DNA of 64,000 nucleotides from Elusimicrobiales bacterium (GCA_041651175.1 JBAZJT010000002.1:62001-126000), one strand, 5' to 3'; numbered from the stretch's first letter, positions 1-9,186 are shown. Program-made: numbers and translations. The notes: a model not told the origin generated them from the letters alone.

Positions 1-1
1 T

Positions 2-238
2 ATAGGCGTGCCGGTCAATTCAAAGCTCTCCGGACTGGATTCGCTGCTGTCTATCGCCCAAATGCCCTCCGGCGTGCCGGTGGCGGCGATGGCGGTGGAC
101 GGTTCAGCCAACGCCGCCATACTAGCCGCGCAGATTCTGGCGGCGGCGGATAAAAACATTCACAAAAAACTGGCGCTGCTGCGCCGGGGCGCGGCTGAAA
201 AAATTTCGCAGGCTAACGACAGGCTCAATAAGGAGTGA
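2..238 (+). CDS. purE: N5-carboxyaminoimidazole ribonucleotide mutase, C-terminal part (PurE)
   Basis: The reading frame runs in from the left edge, so the 5' end is missing and only about 78 residues are seen. The stretch IGVPVNSKLSGLDSLLSIAQ and the following MPSGVPVA are the conserved C-terminal half of PurE class I, which converts N5-CAIR to CAIR in purine synthesis in the cytoplasm. The Ala-rich helix near NAAILAAQILA also fits the family. An AAGGAG ribosome site for purM (230-235) lies inside the last codons and purM starts 1 nt after the stop, so the two are one operon. Identification is firm; the true start lies outside the window. Confidence 0.93.
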   Translation: MGVPVNSKLSGLDSLLSIAQMPSGVPVAAMAVDGSANAAILAAQILAAADKNIHKKLALLRRGAAEKISQANDRLNKE

Positions 239-239
239 T

Positions 240-1223
240 ATGGCCATAACTTACAAAAAATCCGGCGTTGACATCGCCGCCGGCGACGCGCTGGTTGAAT
301 ACATACAGAAAAAAGCCCCCGCCGTGGGCGGTTTTGCGGGGCTGTTCCCGCTGGAGTTGGGCGGCAAGCAGTATAACATCGTCGGCTGCACCGACGGCGT
401 GGGCACCAAGCTGAAACTGGCGTTTCTGACCGGGCGGCATAGCACCGTGGGCATAGACCTTGTCGCCATGAATGTAAACGACCTGATAACCTGCGGCGCG
501 AAACCGCTTTTTTTCCTGGATTATTACGCGACCTCCAGACTGGACCCCAAAACCTCGCGCGCCGTCATAGACGGCATACTGGAAGGCTGCCGGCAGGGGG
601 AAATGGCGCTCCTCGGCGGCGAGACCGCCGAAATGCCCGGCTTCTACGGCAAAGGCGAATACGACCTGGCGGGGTTCGCGGTGGGCATAGTGGAAAGCGG
701 GCGTGTCATAGACGGCAGCCGCATCATGCCCGGCGACGCGCTGATAGGGCTGCCCTCCACGGGTTTTCATTCCAACGGCTATTCGCTGATACGCGGGGTG
801 TACAGGGACGCCGAGCTTAAAAAGCGCGCCGCCCGGCTGCTGGCGCCTACGAAAATCTATGTGAAAGACATCGCCGCGCTGCGCGGCGCCGCCATTGCCG
901 CCGGAGCCGACATCCTGGGCATGGCGCATATCACAGGCGGCGGCATTGTGGAGAATGTGCCCAGATTCCTGCCCGGAAACTGCGCCGCCGTCATAGACGC
1001 GGCCTCGTGGAAGCGGCCCAAAATCATGAGGGATATCGCAAAAGGCGGCGATATACCCGCAGGCGACATGTGGCGCACCTTTAACATGGGAATAGGGATG
1101 GTAATCGCGTTAAGGCCGCAGGCCGTTGAAGCCGCGCTGAAAACGCTGCCGGAGGCCGTGGTTCTCGGGCGTGTGGAGCGCGGCGAAAACAAGGTAATTC
1201 TCCAGAACGCGGAGCGGCTATGA
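240..1223 (+). CDS. purM: Phosphoribosylformylglycinamidine cyclo-ligase (AIR synthetase, PurM)
   Basis: PurM closes the imidazole ring, converting FGAM and ATP to AIR. The 327 residues fit the family length (about 340). Diagnostic motifs in order are DGVGTKLKLA (about residue 50), GIDLVAMNVNDL, GGETAEMPGFY, LPSTGFHSNGYSLIR and HITGGGIVENVPRFLP. The N-terminal ATP-binding and C-terminal AIRS domains are both present. The start is the ATG five bases after the AAGGAG. The gene is wedged between purE (1-nt gap) and the purN-purH fusion (4-nt ATGA overlap), so the three are translationally coupled purine genes. Confidence 0.97.
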   Translation: MAITYKKSGVDIAAGDALVEYIQKKAPAVGGFAGLFPLELGGKQYNIVGCTDGVGTKLKLAFLTGRHSTVGIDLVAMNVNDLITCGAKPLFFLDYYATSRLDPKTSRAVIDGILEGCRQGEMALLGGETAEMPGFYGKGEYDLAGFAVGIVESGRVIDGSRIMPGDALIGLPSTGFHSNGYSLIRGVYRDAELKKRAARLLAPTKIYVKDIAALRGAAIAAGADILGMAHITGGGIVENVPRFLPGNCAAVIDAASWKRPKIMRDIAKGGDIPAGDMWRTFNMGIGMVIALRPQAVEAALKTLPEAVVLGRVERGENKVILQNAERL

Positions 1224-3370
1224 AAATAGCGGTTCTTGCCTCCGGCGGGGGGACCACTTTTCAGGCTTTATACGACGCGCAGAAAGCCGGCTCGCTGGGC
1301 GGGGGGGAGATAGTTCTTGTAATCTCAAGCCGCCCGGACGCGGGCGTTGCGGCCCGCGCGAAAGCCGCGGGCGTGCGCGCCGAAACCGCCGACCCGAAAG
1401 ACGACGCTCTGCTCTGCCGCCTCTGCGCGGAGGCGGGGGTGCGGCTTGTCTGCATGGCAGGCTACATGCACAAGCTGGGGCCGGAAATGCTTAAACGCTA
1501 TGCCGGCGCGGTGCTGAATATCCATCCCGCGCTGCTGCCCGCTTTCGGCGGGAAAGGGATGTACGGGCGGCATGTGCACGAGGCCGTCATCGCCTCCGGC
1601 GCGAAATTCAGCGGCTGCACCGTCCATTTCGCCGACGGAAATTATGACGCCGGGCCGGTCGCGCTTCAGCAGGCGGTTGCGGTGGCCGAAGACGATACCG
1701 CAGAAACATTGTCCGAAAAAGTCCGCGCGGCGGAGCGCATATTGTACCCCCGCGCGGTGCGGCTGTTTTGCCAGGGCAGGCTGAAAATCAGCGGCGGCAA
1801 AGTCTCCGTCCTGCCGGAGAAAACAGAGGCCGGAAAAATCCGCCGCGCGCTTATTTCCGTTTACGACAAAACGGGGCTGGCCGAATTCGCCAAAGGGCTG
1901 GACGGGCTTGGCGTGGAAATAATCAGCACCTCCGGCACGGCCAAATTCCTGTCGGAAAACGGCGTTCCCGTGCGAATGCTGGAGACGCTTACCGGGTTTC
2001 CCGAAATTCTGGGCGGGCGGGTGAAAACGCTGCACCCCATGGTTCACGGCGCGATACTCATGCGCCGCGGCGACGCGGGGCAGGTTGCCCAGGCGCAGGT
2101 TCACGGCATTGAGCCGATAGACATGCTGGTTGTCAACCTCTATCCCTTTGCGCAAACGCTGGCGGGGCATTCCTCCGTCCACGAGCAGGAAGTGATAGAG
2201 CAGATAGACATAGGCGGCGTCGCGCTTATACGCGCCGGCTCCAAAAATTACGAGGATGTGGCTGTTCTGACCGAGCCTGCCGATTACCCGTCAGTTCTGG
2301 AGGAAATGCAAAAATCCTCCGCGCTTTCTGCGGACACCAAGCGGCGGCTTGCCGCCAGGGGCTTTGCCCACACCGCTGCCTACGACGGCGATATTTCCGG
2401 CGCGTTCGCGCGCGCGCAGGCCGGCGGCGGGCCGCCGCAAACGCTGAACCTGAATTTGAAGCTGGCGCAGCCCATGCGCTACGGCGAAAATCCCCATCAG
2501 CAGGCCGCGCTTTATTCTCCGGACGGGAAGCTTTCGTTTGAGCAGCTGCACGGCAAGGAGCTTTCCTACAACAATATTTTGGACGCGCATGGCTCCTGGG
2601 AGGCTGTCTGCGACTTCGGGCAGACCGCCGCCGTGATATTCAAGCATATCACCCCCTGCGGCGCGGCGACCGGCGCGACCGCCGAGGAGGCGTTCTCCCG
2701 CGCCTGGGAGTGCGACCCGCTGTCGGCCTTCGGCGGGGTGATTGCGTTCAACTGCAAAGTTTCGCCCAAAGCGGCGGAGATGGTGAACTCGTTTTTTGTG
2801 GAGATAATCATTGCGCCGGATTACGAAGATGCCGCGCTGGATATCCTGCGCGCCAAGAAAAACATCCGCATACTGAGCCGCGCCGCCGGGAAAAATTCCG
2901 GCTGGGTGATACGCTCGGCGGGGCGGGAAATACTGGCGGGCGAGGCGGATTCCGCGGTTTCCGCCGGGCAGTGGAAACAGGCGTCAAAACGCGCGCCCTC
3001 CGGCGAGGAAATGCGCGCGCTGGAATTTGCGTGGATTGTCTGCAAGCATGTGCGCTCCAACGCGATAGCCTTGTGCGCGCCGGACAGGACCGTAGGTATT
3101 GGCGCGGGCCAGATGTCGCGCGTTGACGCGGTGAAAACGGCGGAGATGAAATTTTCGCAGTATCTGGCCAAAAACCCGCGCCCCAAAACGCTGGTTCTGG
3201 CTTCCGACGCTTTTTTCCCGTTCCGGGACGCGGTTGACGAGGCGGCCCGGCTGGGCGCAAGCGCGATAGTCCAGCCCGGCGGCTCTCAACGCGACGCGGA
3301 ATCAATTCAGGCGGCGGACGAGCGCGGGCTGGCGATGATGTTTACCGGCATGCGCCATTTCCGGCACTGA
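1220..3370 (+). CDS. purN-purH: Fused GAR transformylase / AICAR transformylase-IMP cyclohydrolase (PurN-PurH)
   Basis: One 716-residue frame holds two enzymes. Residues 1 to about 195 are PurN: LNIHPALLPAF carries the catalytic Asn and His and YDAGPVALQQ the catalytic Asp; it formylates GAR. From about residue 206 the protein is a complete PurH: ISVYDKTGLAEF and GRVKTLHPMVHGAIL (IMP cyclohydrolase), then YNNILDAHGSWE, DPLSAFGGVIAFN, GAGQMSRVDAVKTA and ASDAFFPFRDAVDEA (AICAR transformylase). No stop or restart separates them. The fusion puts both 10-formyl-THF-dependent steps of the pathway on one chain. It overlaps purM by 4 nt, and its 3' end overlaps the convergent minus-strand gene by 29 bp. 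Confidence 0.95.
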   Translation: MKIAVLASGGGTTFQALYDAQKAGSLGGGEIVLVISSRPDAGVAARAKAAGVRAETADPKDDALLCRLCAEAGVRLVCMAGYMHKLGPEMLKRYAGAVLNIHPALLPAFGGKGMYGRHVHEAVIASGAKFSGCTVHFADGNYDAGPVALQQAVAVAEDDTAETLSEKVRAAERILYPRAVRLFCQGRLKISGGKVSVLPEKTEAGKIRRALISVYDKTGLAEFAKGLDGLGVEIISTSGTAKFLSENGVPVRMLETLTGFPEILGGRVKTLHPMVHGAILMRRGDAGQVAQAQVHGIEPIDMLVVNLYPFAQTLAGHSSVHEQEVIEQIDIGGVALIRAGSKNYEDVAVLTEPADYPSVLEEMQKSSALSADTKRRLAARGFAHTAAYDGDISGAFARAQAGGGPPQTLNLNLKLAQPMRYGENPHQQAALYSPDGKLSFEQLHGKELSYNNILDAHGSWEAVCDFGQTAAVIFKHITPCGAATGATAEEAFSRAWECDPLSAFGGVIAFNCKVSPKAAEMVNSFFVEIIIAPDYEDAALDILRAKKNIRILSRAAGKNSGWVIRSAGREILAGEADSAVSAGQWKQASKRAPSGEEMRALEFAWIVCKHVRSNAIALCAPDRTVGIGAGQMSRVDAVKTAEMKFSQYLAKNPRPKTLVLASDAFFPFRDAVDEAARLGASAIVQPGGSQRDAESIQAADERGLAMMFTGMRHFRH

Positions 3371-4655
3371 CATTCGCGGCGGCTTTGCCGTCAAGAACCG
3401 CCTCTTCCATAAAGGAATACTTCCAGCCGCCGTAGCGGCCCGTGCTGAGGCAGCCTTTCTTTTCCAGCCAGGGGAGTATGCGGGACAGCGCATGTGAGCG
3501 GTTTGCGTCGTATACCGCGTAGGCGCAGGGGATGGCGATATGCATGCGCGCGGCGGGGGGGGCGGAAATCAGGCCGCAGCGGCGCAGGCCGGAGAGCATT
3601 TGCCGCTCCAGCGCGGCGGTGTCCGGTTTTGACGACGGCGGGCTTGCCGTCTCTGTATAAAACGATGAGTAGCCCGCCGGAGAGACATGCCGCGAAAAAT
3701 GCGAGGCTATGCCGGCGCGGTAGAACGCGAACTTATCCTCCGGGAAATACGCCCAGTGCAGCTTTCGCCGGGCCGGAGCGCGGAAGCCGAAATTGAACAC
3801 GTCCACCCGGTTATGCCGCAGCAGTTTTGCGCTTTCGCGCACGGCGGCGGGCGCGTCCTCTATTATGCCGCAGAAATCTTTAAGCGGCATGGTGTTTACC
3901 AGCCTTGAAAATTCCACTTCTCCGAGATTGTTTATCAGCGCCGTCTTTTTTGAGAGGTTGACGCGCAATACCCCGCAGCCGGGCATAAAGCCGTTGCCCA
4001 GCCCGTCCGCAATGGCGGCGCACAGCGCGCCCGCGCCGCCTTGTGACGGATAGTAAAATTCCGTATTGTAGCCGAAGCTGGCGCGCTGCGGGCCGTATGC
4101 CCCGGCGATAACCTCTTCCGGCCCCGGGCGCGGCACAAAGGGGGCGCACCAGTCCGCCCTCAGCTGCGGGAGCGGGACGCGCCACAGCTTGCGGTTATAG
4201 GGAAACATGAAATGCCGGCATATCCCCTCGCCGAAAACGGACATTGCCCAGCGGTCGAAAGGCGAATCAAAGGGCGGGGTTTTGTTCTCGCGCCAGGCTT
4301 TGAGGAAACCGGACACGCAGTCGCTGACCACCCTGTCCGGCAGGCCGCAGAGCGCGGCCTGAAAGGGATAGGGGGTGTAGACGCCGCTGGAATATATCTC
4401 CGCGCGGCGGCGCAGCTTTTCCAGATTGCCGCGCAGCATGCGGAAAATGAAACTTTTGCCGTAACCGCTGTGCAGATGCAGCAAATGGCCCGAACAGTCA
4501 AAAGAGAAGCCGTTTTGCGAAAACGAGGCGCAAAGCCCGCCGGGATAGTCGTTTTTTTCGGCAAGGATATAGCGCGGCGCGCCCAGCCGCTCCAGATGCC
4601 AGGCGCAGGAAAGCCCGGTAAGTCCGGCGCCGATTATAAGGGTGTCGGTTCTCAC
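3342..4655 (-). CDS. FAD-dependent oxidoreductase, UDP-galactopyranose-mutase/amine-oxidase-like
   Basis: This 437-residue protein begins with a Rossmann FAD site (LIIGAGLTGLSCAWHLE), followed by EKNDYPGGLCAS, the usual ribose-binding Glu and second Gly motif. Internal FPYNRKLWRVPL and terminal GRYGGWKYSFMEEAV match the flavoprotein group containing UDP-galactopyranose mutase and protoporphyrinogen-oxidase-like enzymes found in polysaccharide clusters. The start is a GTG at 4655 because its GTGA overlaps the upstream gene's TGA; upstream frame extensions run into that gene. Co-transcription with a WecA-type transferase suggests a nucleotide-sugar or lipid-linked sugar substrate, but that is inference. 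The exact reaction is unknown. Confidence 0.75.
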   Translation of the reverse strand: MRTDTLIIGAGLTGLSCAWHLERLGAPRYILAEKNDYPGGLCASFSQNGFSFDCSGHLLHLHSGYGKSFIFRMLRGNLEKLRRRAEIYSSGVYTPYPFQAALCGLPDRVVSDCVSGFLKAWRENKTPPFDSPFDRWAMSVFGEGICRHFMFPYNRKLWRVPLPQLRADWCAPFVPRPGPEEVIAGAYGPQRASFGYNTEFYYPSQGGAGALCAAIADGLGNGFMPGCGVLRVNLSKKTALINNLGEVEFSRLVNTMPLKDFCGIIEDAPAAVRESAKLLRHNRVDVFNFGFRAPARRKLHWAYFPEDKFAFYRAGIASHFSRHVSPAGYSSFYTETASPPSSKPDTAALERQMLSGLRRCGLISAPPAARMHIAIPCAYAVYDANRSHALSRILPWLEKKGCLSTGRYGGWKYSFMEEAVLDGKAAANVSAGNGACR

Positions 4656-5677
4656 ATTTCCACCCGTGCTATTTTGACGCTCATCAGCGCGAACGCCGCC
4701 GCGTCCGCCGCGTACACCACCAGCGCGGGCCATATGGGCAACTGCGTAGCCGAAAACGCGCACAGCACCAGGCCCATGGTAACAACCGCGCTCCAGGCCA
4801 CTATCTCGTGGCGGGAAAAACCCATTTTCTCAAGCCGCAGGGCGTAATGGTCCTTGCTGCCCGCAAACGGGGAATTGCCGCGCCTTATGCGCAGGAAAGA
4901 GACGAAAAACGTGTCGTAAATCGGAACGGCCAGTATAAGCAGCGGCGCGTACACGCCAAGCGGGTTGGTATGCGAGTACTGCGTGCTTACCGACAATGCC
5001 GCCAGGGTGTATCCCATGAAAAGGCTGCCGCAGTCGCCCGCGAAAATTTTCCGGCGGCGCGAGAAATTGTGCGGCAAAAACCCCGCCGCCGCGCCCAGCA
5101 GCGCAGCGGCGGCGAAATTGACATACAGGTCTTCCGACGGCAGCGCTATCAGCAGAAACCCCAGCGAGGCGGCGGCGGCCTGGCTGGCGCAGAGGCCGTC
5201 CATGATATCTATTATGTTGAAGGCATTGGCCACCCCCACCACCCAGACGACCGTCAGCGCGACCGCCAGATAATCGGGCTGTATGAACCTGATGCGCACC
5301 CCGTAATGCACCAGCACCAGCGCGGCGGCTATCTGGAAGGCGAACTTTGTCGCCACGGAAAGGCCGGAGGGTTTTTTTATATCGTCCACCAGCCCCAGCA
5401 GCAGCATTATCACCGCCCCGGCGAAAAATCCGCGCAGCGTGTGCAGCGTTCCTGTGGGAAAGCTGGTGAAAAGCCTTACCGCCGACAGCGAGATTATAAA
5501 AGCCGCCGCTATCGCCAGCCCGCCCAGCAGCGGGGTGGGGTTCTTGTGGGTTTTTACGCCGCCGGAGGGCGTGTCCAGCACGAATCTGAGGCCCAGGGCG
5601 CGCGCCAGCGGCGTCAGCGCCAGCGAGGCCGCGAAAGCGGCCGCCGCCGTTATCAGATAGAGTTTCCAGGGGCTCAT
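4652..5677 (-). CDS. Undecaprenyl-phosphate sugar-1-phosphate transferase (WecA/MraY family)
   Basis: A 341-residue polytopic membrane protein of the glycosyltransferase 4 family, which moves a HexNAc-1-phosphate from a UDP-sugar to undecaprenyl phosphate at the inner membrane. Key family sites are LGLVDDIKK (the Asp-Asp pair), NAFNIIDIMDGL, GDCGSLFMGYTLA and, near the C terminus, KDHYALRLEKMGFS in place of the HxHH loop. The lack of a perfect HxHH and the short length fit WecA/TagO-type enzymes rather than MraY. It overlaps both neighbours by 4 nt, so it belongs to a four-gene minus-strand operon for a surface polysaccharide. Confidence 0.87.
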   Translation of the reverse strand: MSPWKLYLITAAAAFAASLALTPLARALGLRFVLDTPSGGVKTHKNPTPLLGGLAIAAAFIISLSAVRLFTSFPTGTLHTLRGFFAGAVIMLLLGLVDDIKKPSGLSVATKFAFQIAAALVLVHYGVRIRFIQPDYLAVALTVVWVVGVANAFNIIDIMDGLCASQAAAASLGFLLIALPSEDLYVNFAAAALLGAAAGFLPHNFSRRRKIFAGDCGSLFMGYTLAALSVSTQYSHTNPLGVYAPLLILAVPIYDTFFVSFLRIRRGNSPFAGSKDHYALRLEKMGFSRHEIVAWSAVVTMGLVLCAFSATQLPIWPALVVYAADAAAFALMSVKIARVEM

Positions 5678-7659
5678 AACCTGTAGAGCGCGCAGCTTTC
5701 AGCCGCGAAAGCCGGCTGTACGGAAAGCATCTCCTCCCAGTTTTTAAGGCCGTTCTCCGAGAAATTCAGCGTGCCGTAAGGATGAAGCCGCCGCATTTCC
5801 CCCGGAACATATATAACCCAGTCGTAATCGCGGGCGAGGGTTTGCGCCAGTTCAAGCGGCGAGGCCGCCGCATTGGCCGCCGTAACGAAACCGTTTTGCG
5901 CTGTCAGGGCGGTGGCCGCAACATTCCGGCGGACGTAGTACGAGCGCTGCTCCCCTGCCATCAGCACGCGCGCGCCGGGCGGGGACATGGCGTTTACGGC
6001 GGCGGCGCACGGATAATAGCGCAGGGTTGCCGACAAATGCTCCGCCCGGCCCGCTTTGCCGAAAAGGTAATTCCAGTTATACGCTAAATCGTTCATGCCG
6101 GCCCATAAAACCGCCCGTTCCGCCGCAAATGCCAGCAGCGCCGCGGCCAGGACTATTCCGGCCAGCCGCCCGCCCTCGCGCCGCGCCGCCATGAAACCCT
6201 CAGCCGCCAGAATGGAGCCCAAAGGCACTATAACCACCAGAAACCGCAGCACCTTCGCCGTAAAAAACCAGACCGCGAAATGCAGCAGAATATACGCCCC
6301 GCACCAGCGCAGTTCCCGGGAGCGCAGCGCGGCCAGCGCCATCAGCGGGGTCGCGGCGAAAAACAGGTTCCAGCCCAGTGTTCCCAGAGCGTCCATCCCG
6401 CCGCCGAAATGCGAAGGGGCGGTAAACAGCGTATAAGGGAACATGATGAGCTCGCGCAGCGGGCGGCCCTGTCCGCCGTATTCCGTCAGCATGGAGAAAT
6501 AGGCCTGTGCCTGGCCCGCAAGGGCCGTGTCCGCATTCAGCAGCCTGTACAGGAACGGGTAGACCGGATTTCCGGTTTCGGCGGCGTTTTTAACCAGCCA
6601 CGGCGCGCAAACAAGGCAGCAGGCCGCGGCGAATATCAGAACGTCAACGACGCGGGCTCTGCGTTCGCTGAATCGCTGGACGCTGTAGCAGTGGCGCAGC
6701 GCCAGCATAAGCAGCGCGGCGGCGGTTATGCCGGCATAGTACTTGGTTCCGAACGCGAGTCCGCAGAAAACGCCGCCCGCAGCGGCCCACAGCCGGGATT
6801 GCGGCCCCGCGTTGCGCCGCCACATTGCCAGCGATAAGACTGCGGCGGTGATGAAAAGGCAGGCCGCCGTCTCCGCATAGCTTGCCGACGCCAGAAGCGC
6901 GAAAGAGGTGTGCGACAGCGCCAGAAAAAGCGCCAGCCCGCTCGCGCCGGGAGAGGCTTCGCCGGAATTCTCCAGCGTCCTGAGATAGCCGTAAACCCAT
7001 AACCCCGACAATGCGGCGCACAGCCAGGAGAACAATTGCGCCGCCGTGTCAGAGCCCAGAAGCAGCGCGGCGGTGAAAAGCATCTCGCTGTTTTGCGGAA
7101 AATGGCTGTAGACGCTGCCGGGAACCGGCGCTATCGCGTGGTTAAGAGCATAAGCCTGCGGCAGCGCAAGATGGTACACCAGCGAGTCATAGTGCGGCGG
7201 CGGCGCAAAGCAGACCAGAAAGGCCCCTGCCAGCGGCAGAAGGGCTGCCAGCTCCCAGCCGGTGCGCGCAACCATGCCCGGCACGGGGAACGGAACAAGC
7301 CTTTTCCTGCCGGACCACAAAAACGCGCCAAGCAGCAGAACTATTGACGTCGGGTACAGCAGCTTCATCTCGCCAAGCGCGAAAACCGCCAGCGCCAGCG
7401 CGCCCAGCCCCAACGTGGCCGCCGCCGGAACGCGCAGGCCGGGAAAACTGTCCCATTCAAAACCGCAGGATTCAAGCGCGCGCGCGCCGAAGGCGAATGC
7501 CGCGGCGGCGGCAATCGCGAAAATTATCACGGAACAGGCCGCGAAAACAATTCCGCTTCCCAGAGCCGCGCGCAGGCCGTATAACGCCGCAGACAGCAGC
7601 AGCGCGGCGGCGGCCAGCGCATAAAAAAAAGATGTTTTCGCCGCGGCTCCGGCTGTCAT
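5674..7659 (-). CDS. Polytopic GT-C-type glycosyltransferase (ArnT/PMT-like)
   Basis: The 661-residue protein has about a dozen hydrophobic segments followed by a soluble C-terminal region of roughly 130 residues. The first external loop contains HYDSLVYHLALPQAY, which fits the acidic catalytic loop of GT-C enzymes that use polyprenyl-phosphate sugars, and FGTKYYAGITAA lies at a later loop. These features match the broad ArnT/dolichyl-P-mannose transferase superfamily. The acceptor is not deducible. Position between the RmlD-like and WecA-like genes, with 4-nt overlaps on both sides, places it in polysaccharide or glycan assembly. Confidence 0.7.
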   Translation of the reverse strand: MTAGAAAKTSFFYALAAAALLLSAALYGLRAALGSGIVFAACSVIIFAIAAAAAFAFGARALESCGFEWDSFPGLRVPAAATLGLGALALAVFALGEMKLLYPTSIVLLLGAFLWSGRKRLVPFPVPGMVARTGWELAALLPLAGAFLVCFAPPPHYDSLVYHLALPQAYALNHAIAPVPGSVYSHFPQNSEMLFTAALLLGSDTAAQLFSWLCAALSGLWVYGYLRTLENSGEASPGASGLALFLALSHTSFALLASASYAETAACLFITAAVLSLAMWRRNAGPQSRLWAAAGGVFCGLAFGTKYYAGITAAALLMLALRHCYSVQRFSERRARVVDVLIFAAACCLVCAPWLVKNAAETGNPVYPFLYRLLNADTALAGQAQAYFSMLTEYGGQGRPLRELIMFPYTLFTAPSHFGGGMDALGTLGWNLFFAATPLMALAALRSRELRWCGAYILLHFAVWFFTAKVLRFLVVIVPLGSILAAEGFMAARREGGRLAGIVLAAALLAFAAERAVLWAGMNDLAYNWNYLFGKAGRAEHLSATLRYYPCAAAVNAMSPPGARVLMAGEQRSYYVRRNVAATALTAQNGFVTAANAAASPLELAQTLARDYDWVIYVPGEMRRLHPYGTLNFSENGLKNWEEMLSVQPAFAAESCALYRL

Positions 7660-9065
7660 GCCGGGGTTCCGGTTTCAGGCGGCGCGGACCGTCCTGTCTG
7701 CGAAGGCGAAGGCGGGGGCGGAGCAACGGCCCGTCCAGTCTGCCCCGGAGGGGGCGGCGCGGCGCGTCCTGTCTGCGAAGGCGAAGGCGGGGGTGGCGCG
7801 GCATGACCGGTCCGGGACGGGGGCGCGGGAGCAGCACGTCCGGTCTGTCCCGGGGGCGGCGGTGCGGCGCGTCCCGTTTGGGAAGGGGATGGCGGCGGCG
7901 GAGGGGCAGCCCGTCCGGTCTGTCCCGGAAGCGGCGGCACGGCGCGTCCGGTCTGCGCCGGAGAGGGCGGAGAGGGGGCGGGGCTGTCTGCGCGGGGCGG
8001 CGCGTCTGGCGCGTTCCGCTCTGTCCCGGGCGGCGCCTCTTTTTCTGTTCGGAAAGGCGGTTTCCCCGCCGTTTCCGGTTGAGTCTCGGATTGTCCGGCG
8101 GTTCTTGCTGTTTGCGAAACCGCGTCCGCGGACTGAGCCACTGCACCGTCCGTGCCCGGCGGCTGCGCCGCATCGGGTCTGGCGGAGGCGGCCCTGCGTT
8201 TTTTCTGGGCGATGCCGTCGCGCGCCACGGAAAGCGCGTGCACGGGATTCATCATGGCATAACCGGTTTCATCCAGCAGTTTTTTGCTGACAAGGCCGGC
8301 AAGCCTGGGGCGGGGGGCTTTTTGACCGGGCTGCGCGTTTACCGGCGTTATCATGTCAGCCGGAATGCCGAGCCGCTGGCAGGCTATCTGCGCGAATTCA
8401 TACCGGCTCACAAAATCCGGCCCGGCGGCGTGGTAGAGCCCGGTTTTCTCCTTTAGAACAAGCAGCAGGACGGCGGCCGCCAGGTCGGGGGCGAAAGTCG
8501 GGGTGCAATACTCGGTTGAGGATAGTTCCATCCGCTCGTTTTTTCCGGCTTTATCCATTATCTGCGTCAGCAAATTAGGCGAATCCGCTCCATAGACCCC
8601 GCTACTGCGTATGATGACGGAGCCGAACGAGGCGCCGGCACAGATTTTCTCCGCCTTGAGTTTGGTCTGGCCGTAGACGTTTACGGGATTTGGTTTGGCT
8701 GTTTCGTCGTAGGGGCCGCGGGCGCCGTCAAAGACATTATCGGTTGAAAGGCAGGCCAGCCGCGTTTTGTGCAGGTCGCACAGCCGGAGTATGTTGCGCG
8801 CGCCCTCTACGTTTACCTGCTCCGCCTGGCGCTCGTTTTCCTGGCATAAATCCGGGTCTGTCATGGCGGCGCAGAGTATGGCGGCATCCGGCTTGAACGA
8901 TTCAAAAATTTCCTCAAAAGCATGGGACAGCCGTATATCCGCCTTGAGCAGGCCGCCGGCATCGCTTTTAGCGGAGGTGCCTTTGGCTTCAATGGAGTAA
9001 TTCCCGCATTCGCGCAGAATGGCCCCGCCCACCTGCCCGGAAGCGCCTATGACCAGTATTTTCAT
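7656..9065 (-). CDS. RmlD-like dTDP-4-dehydrorhamnose reductase with Pro-rich repetitive tail
   Basis: Residues 1 to about 285 are a short-chain reductase of the RmlD substrate-binding family: MKILVIGASGQVGGAI (NADPH site), CLSTDNVFDG, and VYGQTKLKAE with the catalytic Tyr-x3-Lys. RmlD makes dTDP-rhamnose. The remaining 180 or so residues are low complexity, rich in Pro, Ala, Thr and Gly, ending in eight QTGRA-type units. RmlD proteins normally stop near 290 residues, so the tail is an added feature. Start ATG at 9065 was chosen because it begins the Rossmann strand; upstream sequence in frame has no homology. Its stop overlaps the GT-C gene by 4 nt. Confidence 0.8.
   Translation of the reverse strand: MKILVIGASGQVGGAILRECGNYSIEAKGTSAKSDAGGLLKADIRLSHAFEEIFESFKPDAAILCAAMTDPDLCQENERQAEQVNVEGARNILRLCDLHKTRLACLSTDNVFDGARGPYDETAKPNPVNVYGQTKLKAEKICAGASFGSVIIRSSGVYGADSPNLLTQIMDKAGKNERMELSSTEYCTPTFAPDLAAAVLLLVLKEKTGLYHAAGPDFVSRYEFAQIACQRLGIPADMITPVNAQPGQKAPRPRLAGLVSKKLLDETGYAMMNPVHALSVARDGIAQKKRRAASARPDAAQPPGTDGAVAQSADAVSQTARTAGQSETQPETAGKPPFRTEKEAPPGTERNAPDAPPRADSPAPSPPSPAQTGRAVPPLPGQTGRAAPPPPPSPSQTGRAAPPPPGQTGRAAPAPPSRTGHAAPPPPSPSQTGRAAPPPPGQTGRAVAPPPPSPSQTGRSAPPETGTPA
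7659..7958 (-). repeat. Eight degenerate QTGRA-PPP units in the RmlD-like tail
   Basis: The last 100 codons of the RmlD-like gene encode eight copies of (S/G/A)(Q/R)TG(R/H)(A/S) separated by Pro-rich linkers of 4 to 10 residues. The plus strand shows the matching GC-rich DNA repeat, with blocks such as cgtcctgtctgcgaaggcg recurring. The array is in frame and coding, and it alternates two linker types (PPPPG and PPPPSPS), which suggests duplication of a two-unit block. Confidence 0.85.
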
Positions 9066-9186
9066 CCGTGAAAATTCTAGCAAAATTGCCCCTTGCCAGG
9101 CGAAGCGCCCCATGCGTCCCTGCTGTTCGGTAAAACGCGCGCGGAAACATGCGTTTGCAGGTTTCGGCGCAAGCGCGGGGCCGGCG

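Noticed and set aside
7659..7958. Regular DNA repeats that could be taken for a CRISPR array
   Set aside because: Repeats are degenerate, multiple-of-three in length, in frame with a coding gene, and no cas genes are near.
7344..8456. A 370-residue Arg-rich plus-strand frame
   Set aside because: It is the antisense of the Pro-rich tail of the RmlD-like gene; the Arg/Gly bias is the mirror of Pro/Ala codons and no domain is visible.
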